Program-made: the position numbers and the translations under genes | Assembly: GCA_007694925.1 (NCBI GenBank) | Contig: REET01000128.1 | Location: forward strand, 1 to 38,617 | Origin: Phycisphaerales bacterium | GTDB taxonomy: Bacteria; Planctomycetota; Phycisphaerae; Phycisphaerales; UBA1924 | Length of the DNA: 38,617 bases | Direction of reading: 5' to 3' | In this document: positions 27,175-35,231 of the stretch, piece after piece | Position numbering within the stretch: position 1 is the first letter of the stretch | Layout of the letters: each line of letters begins with the position of its first letter | The notes under the pieces: generated by a model | Told to the model about the DNA's origin: nothing | The model's input: only the letters and a program-made list of their open reading frames with translations | Database searches by the model: none

Positions 27175-27549
27175 ATGCCCCGCGTTCGCAAAGGTTCATC
27201 CCGTACCCGGGCCCGCAAGCGCATCCTGCGCGAAGCCCGCGGTTACTACGGCGTCAAGAGCAAGCACAAGTACCAGGCCAAGGACGCGGTCATCCGCGCC
27301 GGCGTCTTCGCCTACCGCGACCGTCGGCGTCGCAAGCGTGACTACCGGCGTCTGTGGATCACCCGCATCACGGCGGCCTGCCGCATGCGTGGGACGCGTT
27401 ACTCGGCGTTCATCAACGGCCTGAAGATGGCCGGCATCGACCTGAACCGGAAGATGCTCAGCGAGGTCGCGATCACCGACCCGGCGGTCTTCGACGAGCT
27501 GGTCGCGATCGCCAAGGAGCACTCGCGGGCGACCCCTGCGAACGTCTGA
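27175..27549 (+). CDS. rplT: 50S ribosomal protein bL20
   Basis: MPRVRKGSSRTRARKRILREARGYYGVKSKHKYQAKDAVIRAGVFAYRDRRRRKRDYRRLWITRI: canonical bL20. Confidence 0.98.
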   Translation: MPRVRKGSSRTRARKRILREARGYYGVKSKHKYQAKDAVIRAGVFAYRDRRRRKRDYRRLWITRITAACRMRGTRYSAFINGLKMAGIDLNRKMLSEVAITDPAVFDELVAIAKEHSRATPANV

Positions 27550-27577
27550 GTCTTTCCAGAACACGATCGAACACGCG

Positions 27578-27613
27578 ACGGCCCGGCACTCCGCCGGGCC
27601 GTTGTTCTTTTTG
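27578..27613 (+). terminator. Rho-independent terminator after rplT
   Basis: ACGGCCCGGC-ACTCC-GCCGGGCCGT perfect 10-bp stem followed by TGTTCTTTTTG. Confidence 0.88.
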
Positions 27614-27637
27614 AAGGCGCGGCGTTCGCTGCGTCGC

Positions 27638-29080
27638 TCAGGGCTTGACGGATTCGAGGGCCTTGATCGCCCGCTCGCGGGCCTTCTTGTGGTCGACGAT
27701 CGGCTCGGGGTAGTCGAGCTTGGCGAAGAGGTCTTTGGCCCGTTCGTGCGGGGCGTGGATCTGCTTTCTGTCGAGGTTCTTGAGCTCGGGGATGAAGCGG
27801 CGGATGAAGTCGCCCTCGGGGTCGAAGCGTTCGCTCTGGCTGGTCGGGTTGAAGATGCGGAAGTAGGGCTGGGCGTCGGTGCCTGTCGAGGCGGACCACT
27901 GCCAGCCCCCGTTGTTGGAGCCGAGGTCGGCGTCGACGAGGCGGTTCATGAAGTACCGCTCGCCCCTGCGCCAGTCGAGGAAGAGGTCCTTGGTGAGGAA
28001 CGAGGCGGCGATCATTCGGAGGCGGTTGTGCATCCAGCCGGTCTGGTTGAGCTGGCGCATCGCCGCGTCGACGATGGGGTAGCCGGTGCGGCCATCTTTC
28101 CACGCCTCGAACTTTTCATCGTCGTCGTCCCATGTGACGCGGTCGTACTCGCGTTTGAAGGCGCGGCCCATGCAGACGCGCGGGAAGCCCGCGAGGATGT
28201 GCTGGTAGAACTCACGCCAGATCAGTTCGTCGATCCAGTGGACGACGCCCTTGGAGCCCGAGTCGATCTGCCCGTCGTTGGCGGCCCGCGCCGCCTCAAC
28301 GCACTGGCGGGGCGAGATGACGCCGAGGGCGAGGTAGGGCGAGAGCGTGCTGGTCGCGTTGACGCCGGGGAAGTCGCGCTTGTCTTTGTAGTCGTCGATG
28401 CGGTCGTCGATGAAGGCGCGGAGGCGGTCTCTGGCGTGGTCTTCGCCGGCCTTCCAGAGGTCGGGGCGGTCGGTGTCGGGATCAAAGCCCTCGATCCTGT
28501 CGGGGACTTTGTCCGGCTTGATGCCGGTGTCGGGGCGGGCGGATGGCGCTCGCCGGACTTTCTTGCAGCCTTCGTTGTCCGGCGTCGCCTTGAACGCCTC
28601 GCGCCACGACCTTTTCAGAGGTGAGAAGACGGTGTACCACCCGCCCTGCTTGGTGCGCAGCTCGCCGGGTGAGAAGTGGGTCTTGTCGTGCAGGGGGTAG
28701 ACCTTGCGCCCGGCTTTTCTGAACACGGCCTCGACGCGTTCGTCGCGGCGTTGCTCGTTGACCTCGTACTCGCGGTTGAAGTAGATGGCGTCGCACTCGC
28801 ACTCGCGGGCGAGCGTGTCGAGGGCGCCCGGCACGCCTTCGAAGCGCGGCGTGGTGACGATCTTCAGCGGGATGTTGATCGAGGCGAGGGACTCAGAGAG
28901 TTCGCGGAGGTTGCGCAGGAGGAAGTTGACCTTCATGGCCCCCCAGTCGTGCTCGCGCCACTGGTCGGGGCAGATGGTAAAGACGCCGACGACGCCGCCG
29001 TCTGCGGCGGACGACGCCTCGGCGAGGGCGGTGTTGTCGCGCGTCCGCAGGTCGCATCTGAACCAGACCAATGCCCGCAT
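27638..29080 (-). CDS. phrB: Deoxyribodipyrimidine photo-lyase (class I CPD type)
   Basis: MRALVWFRCDLRTRDNTALAEA...NNGGWQWSASTGTDAQPYFRIFNPTSQSERFDPEGDFIRRFIPEL. Confidence 0.96.
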   Translation of the reverse strand: MRALVWFRCDLRTRDNTALAEASSAADGGVVGVFTICPDQWREHDWGAMKVNFLLRNLRELSESLASINIPLKIVTTPRFEGVPGALDTLARECECDAIYFNREYEVNEQRRDERVEAVFRKAGRKVYPLHDKTHFSPGELRTKQGGWYTVFSPLKRSWREAFKATPDNEGCKKVRRAPSARPDTGIKPDKVPDRIEGFDPDTDRPDLWKAGEDHARDRLRAFIDDRIDDYKDKRDFPGVNATSTLSPYLALGVISPRQCVEAARAANDGQIDSGSKGVVHWIDELIWREFYQHILAGFPRVCMGRAFKREYDRVTWDDDDEKFEAWKDGRTGYPIVDAAMRQLNQTGWMHNRLRMIAASFLTKDLFLDWRRGERYFMNRLVDADLGSNNGGWQWSASTGTDAQPYFRIFNPTSQSERFDPEGDFIRRFIPELKNLDRKQIHAPHERAKDLFAKLDYPEPIVDHKKARERAIKALESVKP

Positions 29081-29106
29081 GGGGTCCCTTTCGTTTCCGT
29101 CGACTG

Positions 29107-30699
29107 TCAGCCCGCGATCGGGCCGACGCCGAGCTTCTTTCGGAGCCTCTTGCCCGCGACGGTGATCTCGGCGCGTTCTTCTTTGCTCATGCGGTCGACA
29201 TGCTTGAGGATCATCGCCATCCGGTTGTTGCCTTTGAACCGTTCGTGGTTTCGGATCAGGAAGTCCCAGTAGAAGGTGTTGAACGGGCAGGCGGGCCTGG
29301 TGTCGCCCTCGCTGTCGGTTCGCTTGGTGTTGTCGTATGCGCAGTGCTCGCAGTAGTTGCTCATGCGTCCGATGTACTTGCCGCTGGCGGCGTAGGGCTT
29401 GGTGCCCACGACGCCCGGGCGCTTTGAGTCGCCGTCGCAGTGCATGCCCATGCCGATGGTGTTGGGCGTGGTGACCCAGTCGACGGAGTCTGCGAACATC
29501 GCGTAGAACCAGTCGCCGACTTTGCGCGGGTGGACGCCGGCCATCATGGCGAAGCCGGAGAGGATCATCAGGCGCGGGATGTGGTGGCACCAGGCGTGGT
29601 CGAGCACGGGTTCGAGGGCCTCGGCCATGCAGCGCATGTCGGTGTCGCCCGTCCAGTAGAAGTCGGGGAGGTCGGCGTGCTGGTCGAGGCTGTTGCGGTC
29701 GCGGTAGTCCGGGCCCTCGTGCCAGTAGACGCCCCGGATGAACTCGCGCCAGCCGATGAGCTGGCGGACGAAGCCCTCGACGGAGTTGATGGGGGCCTTG
29801 GCGTTCTCGTAGGCCTTGAGGGCTTTCTCGACGCACTCACGCGGGTCGAGCAGCTTGAGGTTCAGGGCGACCGAGAGCATCGAGTGGTAGAGGAAGGGCT
29901 GGCCGGTCCACATCGCGTCTTCGTAGGGGCCGAACTTGCCCAGGCGTTTCTCGATGAACTCGTCGAGCCAGCGCAGGGCGGCACGCCGAGTAACGGGCCA
30001 GATGAAATTCTCGGCGTCGAGGCGGCCCGGGGCATCGGGGTAGCGCCGGTTGACGAGGTCGATCACTTCGAGCGTGATGTCGTCGGGCTCTGCCCACTCG
30101 GGCGGGCGGACGCGGGGCGCAGCCTTGAACGACTCGCGGTTGTCCTTGTCGAAGTTCCACTCGCCCCCGACGGGGTCCTTGCCGTCCATCAGGACGCCGT
30201 GCTTCTTGCGCTGCTCGCGGTAGAAGTACTCCATCACGAGCTGCTTGCGGCCCGAGGCCCACTTGGAGAATTCCTCGGGCGTGGTGTAGAAGTGGTCGTC
30301 CTCGCAGAGGCGCACGGGCACGCCGAAGCGGTCTTCCCAGCTTTCGATCTCTTCCAGCACGCGCCACTCGCCCGGGCGGGTGACGACGATCTCTTCGGGA
30401 GAGAGCTGTTTGAGCGTGCGTTCCAGCTCGCCGGTGAAGGCGTGCGTGTTGTTGGGGTCGTTGACGCGGATGTATCGGACGCGTCGGCCCTTGTCGGCCT
30501 GGGCGATCGCGAAGTGGCGCATCGCGCTGAAGAAGACGGCGATCCGCTGCTTGTGGCTGCGTCCGGCGTGCTGCTGGTCGCCGCTGCCGAGCCCGGTCTC
30601 GGCGTCGCACTCGGCCATCAGGATGACATCGCGCTTGTTGTCGAAACCCTCGAAGCTCGATGCGCTGTCGGTGAGCTGGTCGCCGAAGACAAAGACCAA
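29107..30699 (-). CDS. Cryptochrome/photolyase family protein, iron-sulfur (FeS-BCP/(6-4) photolyase) type
   Basis: RRLVFVFGDQLT...WVTTPNTIGMGMHCDGD...YCEHCAYDNTKRTDSEGDTRPACPFNTFYWDFL; cysteine spacing typical of FeS bacterial photolyases. Start chosen at TTG 30699. Confidence 0.9.
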   Translation of the reverse strand: MVFVFGDQLTDSASSFEGFDNKRDVILMAECDAETGLGSGDQQHAGRSHKQRIAVFFSAMRHFAIAQADKGRRVRYIRVNDPNNTHAFTGELERTLKQLSPEEIVVTRPGEWRVLEEIESWEDRFGVPVRLCEDDHFYTTPEEFSKWASGRKQLVMEYFYREQRKKHGVLMDGKDPVGGEWNFDKDNRESFKAAPRVRPPEWAEPDDITLEVIDLVNRRYPDAPGRLDAENFIWPVTRRAALRWLDEFIEKRLGKFGPYEDAMWTGQPFLYHSMLSVALNLKLLDPRECVEKALKAYENAKAPINSVEGFVRQLIGWREFIRGVYWHEGPDYRDRNSLDQHADLPDFYWTGDTDMRCMAEALEPVLDHAWCHHIPRLMILSGFAMMAGVHPRKVGDWFYAMFADSVDWVTTPNTIGMGMHCDGDSKRPGVVGTKPYAASGKYIGRMSNYCEHCAYDNTKRTDSEGDTRPACPFNTFYWDFLIRNHERFKGNNRMAMILKHVDRMSKEERAEITVAGKRLRKKLGVGPIAG

Positions 30700-30758
30700 T
30701 CTGCGGCAGACGGCGCTCTCCAGGCTCGCGCCCGGGAGGGGGCTTGGCGTCTTGCCTC

Positions 30759-31580
30759 TCAACCGTTCCCGCCCCGCGAGCTTGCGTTGCCATCGCCGAA
30801 GGCGAGCTCGACGATCTGTGGGAGGACGGCCCCGGCGCGGGCCCGCACGCTCTCGTCGACATGGCCGGAGGCCGGTGTCGCGTCGGGGTTGATCTCGACG
30901 GTCGAGGCCCCAGCGGCCCGCGCGAGGTCGGAGAAGCCCGCGGCCGGGTAGACGGTCGCGCTCGTGCCGATGGCGAAGAAGAGGTCGCAGGCGTCCAGGC
31001 GTTCGCCCGCGGTCTCGATCGCCTCGGGGGGGAGCATCTCGCCGAACCAGACGACGCCGGGGCGGAGCACCGTGCCGCGAGGGGTGCGGGGCGGGTAGGT
31101 GTCGAAGGGGGCGGGCAGGTCGCGGAACTCTTCGCCGGTCTCCGTGCAGCGCCAGACTTCGAGCGAGCCGTGGAGTTCGACGACGGATCTGTTGCCGGCG
31201 CGCCGGTGCAGGCCGTCGACATTCTGGGTGAGCAGGATGAAGTCGCGCGAGCGGGATTCGAGCTCGCGTTCGATGCGGGCGAGGGCGAGGTGGCCGGGGT
31301 TGGGCTCGGCTTCGCGGCACTTCATCCGGCGGAAGTCGTACCACTTGGTGACGGTTTCGGGGTCGGCGGCGAAGCCCTCGGGGGTGGCGAGGGACTGGGG
31401 GTCGAAGCTGGCCCAGAGGCCCTCCATGGCGTCGCGGAAGGTGGGGATTTTGCTTTCGGCGCTGACGCCGGCCCCGGTCAGGACCACAACACGCTTCGCC
31501 TCAGCGAGCATGGCGGCGATGCGGCGGATCTGTGCTTCTTGCTGGGGATCCGAACCCCCGGGGGTGGTTTGGTCGCTCAC
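30759..31580 (-). CDS. SIR2-family NAD-dependent protein deacylase (sirtuin)
   Basis: GTG start MSDQTTPGG...VVVLTGAGVSAESKIPTFRD...LLTQNVDGLHRRAGNRSVVELHGSLEVWRC...LRPGVVWFGEMLP. Confidence 0.94.
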   Translation of the reverse strand: MSDQTTPGGSDPQQEAQIRRIAAMLAEAKRVVVLTGAGVSAESKIPTFRDAMEGLWASFDPQSLATPEGFAADPETVTKWYDFRRMKCREAEPNPGHLALARIERELESRSRDFILLTQNVDGLHRRAGNRSVVELHGSLEVWRCTETGEEFRDLPAPFDTYPPRTPRGTVLRPGVVWFGEMLPPEAIETAGERLDACDLFFAIGTSATVYPAAGFSDLARAAGASTVEINPDATPASGHVDESVRARAGAVLPQIVELAFGDGNASSRGGNG

Positions 31581-31697
31581 GCGTGGTCTCTTTCGGCTGG
31601 CGGCTGGCCCTGCGGCGGGGCGTACGCGACACGCGTGCCACCTTCGGGCGTGGAAATCTGTACCATGCCGCGACCACTGAGAATCAGGAGGCGTGAG

Positions 31698-33218
31698 ATG
31701 CGTTCGAAGGTGTTGCATCGGGTCTGTGCGGTTTCGCTGGGCATGGCTGTGTGGATGTTCCCCGCGCTGGGGGCGGATGACAAACCGGCGGTCGATCTGT
31801 CGTTCCGCGTCGCCGATGAACCCAGCGTCACCCGGCACAGCGTGACGATCGACGGGCGAGAGCTCTCCTACACCGCGATGGCGGGGCGGATGGAGCTTCC
31901 CGCGTACGACGGCGAGACCCGGGCCGAGCTCTCGTTCATCGCGTACACCCTCGACGGAGATCATGGACCCGAGGGCCGGCCGCTGACATTCAGCTTCAAC
32001 GGCGGGCCGGGCTCGTCGTCGGTCTGGCTGCATCTTGGCACGCTGGGCCCGCGGCGCGTGCTGATGGACGACGAGGGCATGCCCCTGCCCCCGCCCGGTC
32101 GCGTGGTCGACAACGAGTTCTCGTGGCTGGACCTGACGGACATGGTCTTTATCGATCCGGTGGGGACGGGCTACAGCCGCGCCGAGGAGGGCGTGCGTCC
32201 GACGGAGTTCTTCGGGCTGCGCGAGGACATCGAGGCGGTGGGGGAGTTCATCCGATTGTGGGTGACGCGGAACGAGCGTTGGTCGAGCCCGAAGTTCCTG
32301 ATCGGCGAGTCGTACGGGACGACGCGGGCCGCGGGCCTGAGCAGTTACCTGCAGGAGACGCACGGGATGTACCTCAACGGGGTGATCCTCGTGAGCCCGG
32401 TGCTGAACTTCCAGACGATCCGGTTCAATGTGGGCAACGAGATGCCGTACTGGCTGTTTTTGCCGACCTACGCCGCGACGGCGTTCTACCACGGGCGTCT
32501 GGAGCCGGCGCTCTCTGAGGATCTGCGGGCGCTGCTCGATGAGGTCGAAGAGTTCGCCGAGACCGAGTACCTCGTGGCGCTCGCCAAGGGCGACCGGCTT
32601 ACGAGGGCGGAGCGTGACGAGATCGCCTCCAAGCTCGCCCGGTATACAGGGCTCTCGAAGCGGTACATCGAGCAGACGGACCTGCGGATCGACATCTTCC
32701 GCTTCACCAAGGAGCTGCTGCGCGACGAGGGGGTGACGGTCGGGCGCCTCGACTCACGCTACAAGGGGCGTGACCGGCTGGATGTCGGCGACCGGTACGA
32801 GTACGACCCGAGCTACTCGGCGATCCTCGGGCCCTACTCGACGGCCCTGAACGACTACATGCGCCGCGAGCTGAAGTATGTCAACGACCATCCCTACGAG
32901 ATCCTGACCGGTCGCGTGCGTCCGTGGAGTTATGCCCAGGACCAGAACCGCTACGCGAACCTTGCCGAGAACCTGCGCAGCGCGATGAACCGGAATCGTG
33001 ATCTGCACGCCTGGTTCGCCTGCGGGTACTACGACCTGGCGACGCCGCACTTTGCGGCCGAGTACACGATCAGCCACATGCAGCTCGACCCTGAGCTCCG
33101 CAAACAGGTGATGCTGAGCCATTACGAAGCGGGGCACATGATGTACTTGCGGATCGCGGACCTCGAGAAGCTCAAGGTCGACGCGGTGGAGTTTTACAGG
33201 CAGGCGTTGGGGGATTGA
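31698..33218 (+). CDS. S10-family serine carboxypeptidase-like peptidase
   Basis: Signal peptide; FSFNGGPGSSSVWLHLGTLGP, IGESYGTTRAAGL (Ser), HMQLDPE...YEAGHMMYL (His region); ribosome-binding site AGGAGG. Confidence 0.93.
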   Translation: MRSKVLHRVCAVSLGMAVWMFPALGADDKPAVDLSFRVADEPSVTRHSVTIDGRELSYTAMAGRMELPAYDGETRAELSFIAYTLDGDHGPEGRPLTFSFNGGPGSSSVWLHLGTLGPRRVLMDDEGMPLPPPGRVVDNEFSWLDLTDMVFIDPVGTGYSRAEEGVRPTEFFGLREDIEAVGEFIRLWVTRNERWSSPKFLIGESYGTTRAAGLSSYLQETHGMYLNGVILVSPVLNFQTIRFNVGNEMPYWLFLPTYAATAFYHGRLEPALSEDLRALLDEVEEFAETEYLVALAKGDRLTRAERDEIASKLARYTGLSKRYIEQTDLRIDIFRFTKELLRDEGVTVGRLDSRYKGRDRLDVGDRYEYDPSYSAILGPYSTALNDYMRRELKYVNDHPYEILTGRVRPWSYAQDQNRYANLAENLRSAMNRNRDLHAWFACGYYDLATPHFAAEYTISHMQLDPELRKQVMLSHYEAGHMMYLRIADLEKLKVDAVEFYRQALGD

Positions 33219-33240
33219 AGTCGATTGGGTACCGGCGGAA

Positions 33241-33357
33241 GACCCGACTCTTCGCTTCGCTCAGAGATCGGCGTCCGGGTTGCGTGCATCGCTGCCGGGC
33301 GCATCATCCGCCGCGAGGGAATGACGCCGACCTCTGAGCGAAGCGAAGAGTCGGGTT
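33241..33357. repeat. Long near-perfect inverted repeat (two ~35-nt arms, 47-nt loop)
   Basis: Left arm GACCCGACTCTTCGCTTCGCTCAGAGATCGGCGTC (33241-33275); reverse complement of 33323-33357 is GAACCCGACTCTTCGCTTCGCTCAGAGGTCGGCG TC-equivalent, differing at one internal base plus the outer end. Confidence 0.9.
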
Positions 33358-33385
33358 CAACCTGTCTTCTCAGCTTTAATCGGCT

Positions 33386-35047
33386 TCAACCGATCAGCGA
33401 GCCCGCCAGCGACATGCCCTGGGCCGCGTCGATGCGCACGCGGACGAGGCGTCCGATGAAGTCGGCGGGCGAGCGGCCTTCGGGGGTGTCGAAGAAGACG
33501 ATCTGGTCGCCGTCGGTCCGCCCGCTGAGTTGGACCGGCCCGTCAGCGTCGATCGAGGCGATCGCGCCGTGGCTGTCGGCCGCCTCGCCGGGCTCGCGAC
33601 CCGAGACGGTCAGCGAGATCGTGTGGTTGGCCTTGTTGCGCAGGCTGGACTTCTTGAGCCCGGCCTGTTTCTTCGCCCTGCGGCTGGGCCCTTCGACATA
33701 CACCTCGAACTCGCGCCCGATCTGCGCGCGCCCGATCTCTTCAGAGATCCCGGTCTGCAGCGCCAGCAGTTCGTTGTTGCGCCGGCGCTTCACCTCGTCG
33801 GGCACATCGTCGGGGATGCGGTCGTAGGCGACGGTGCCGGGCCTGGGCGAGTACTTGAAGATGAAGCAGTTCTTGTAGCGGGAGCGCTGGAGAAGGGCCT
33901 TGGTCGCCTCGAAGTCCTCGTCGGTCTCGGTCGGGAAGCCGACGATGATGTCGCCGGAGATCATCAGCGGGCGGCCGAGTTCGGGCTGGTCGAGGTAATG
34001 GCGGGCGCGAGCGATGAACTCGTCGTACTCGGCGACGGTGTAGCCCCGGTTCATCATCTTCAGCATCCGGTCGGAGCCGGACTGGGCGGGCACGTGCAGG
34101 TAGCGGCAGATCCGCGGGTGGTCGCGCATCACCTCCAGCACATCGTCGCCGAAGTCGCGGGGGTAGGAGGTGACGAAGCGCAGGCGCTTGATCGAGGGGA
34201 CCTCGTCGTGGATGCGACGAAGCAAATCGGCGAAGGTCGTCACCCGCTCGCCCGCGAAGGCGTCGCTGCGGCGACCGTCCGCCGAGGCGCCCTTGTAGAT
34301 GCGGCCCTTCTGGGGCTGGAGCATCCCGTTGACCGTGACCGCCGCGCCGTCCTCGTAGCGGTAGTGGTTGACGGTCTGGCCGAGGAGGGTGACCTCGATG
34401 ACGCCCGCGTCTGCGAGCCTCTTGCACTCTTCGACGATGTGGTCGGGCGGGCGGTGCACCTCGGCCCCGCGCGTGAAGGGCACGACGCAGTAGGTGCAGA
34501 ACTTGTTGCAACCCCGCGTGATGCGCACGTACGCCGAGCCGGAATGGTCCGTCGGCGAGATCGCCCGGGAGAGGTCGAGCAACTCAAGGTCGTCCTGGGC
34601 GGCCGCGAGGGTGGCGCTGCGACGGGAGGTGCTCCCCTGCAGGGCGACCTGAGAGGCGGAGCGTTCGGCCCTGAGAGACAGCCGTGTCCGCAGCGCGTTG
34701 TCGATGAGCTCGGGCAGTTTGTCGAGCTCGCCGGGGCCGCAGAGGATGTCGACCACGGGCATGCGCTTGATCAGGTCTTCGCCGTCGCGTTCGGCCATGC
34801 AGCCCAGGACGCCGACGACGGTCTCGGGGCGTTCGGCCTTGCGGGTCTTCAGGTCGCCCAGGCGGCTCCAGACCTTCTGCTCGGCCTGCTCGCGGACCGA
34901 GCAGGTGTTGTACAGGACGACATCCGCCTCGGCCGGATCGGGCGTGAAGCGGTAGCCCAGCGAGGCGAGGCGGCCCCGGACCAGTTCCGAGTCCAGCTCG
35001 TTCATCTGGCAGCCGAAGGTTTCGAGATAGACGCGTCCGGCGGGCAT
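33386..35047 (-). CDS. miaB: tRNA-2-methylthio-N6-dimethylallyladenosine synthase
   Basis: MPAGRVYLETFGCQMNELDSELVRGRL...GCNKFCTYCVVPFTRGAE (radical SAM)...TRAM-like C-terminus. Confidence 0.95.
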   Translation of the reverse strand: MPAGRVYLETFGCQMNELDSELVRGRLASLGYRFTPDPAEADVVLYNTCSVREQAEQKVWSRLGDLKTRKAERPETVVGVLGCMAERDGEDLIKRMPVVDILCGPGELDKLPELIDNALRTRLSLRAERSASQVALQGSTSRRSATLAAAQDDLELLDLSRAISPTDHSGSAYVRITRGCNKFCTYCVVPFTRGAEVHRPPDHIVEECKRLADAGVIEVTLLGQTVNHYRYEDGAAVTVNGMLQPQKGRIYKGASADGRRSDAFAGERVTTFADLLRRIHDEVPSIKRLRFVTSYPRDFGDDVLEVMRDHPRICRYLHVPAQSGSDRMLKMMNRGYTVAEYDEFIARARHYLDQPELGRPLMISGDIIVGFPTETDEDFEATKALLQRSRYKNCFIFKYSPRPGTVAYDRIPDDVPDEVKRRRNNELLALQTGISEEIGRAQIGREFEVYVEGPSRRAKKQAGLKKSSLRNKANHTISLTVSGREPGEAADSHGAIASIDADGPVQLSGRTDGDQIVFFDTPEGRSPADFIGRLVRVRIDAAQGMSLAGSLIG

Positions 35048-35231
35048 GGCTGCAACTCTACGCGGCCAGAACCACGGGCGCTGGGCGCGGGGTGCTGGGC
35101 GCAGGGATGGCAAAGCCAGGCCGAAGGCCGCCTCAAACCCCAGCGCCCCGCGCCCCACTCCCCGCGCCCTCGCCGGAGGCGTGCAGCGTCCGGCGCCGTG
35201 GCGGGGCCGCGGGTCCGGATACACTCGCGCG

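Noticed and set aside
27627-27645. TTCGCTGCGTCGCTCAGG near the photolyase 3' end as a second copy of the 33241 repeat arm
   Set aside because: Only partial similarity, no partner arm, overlaps the photolyase stop.
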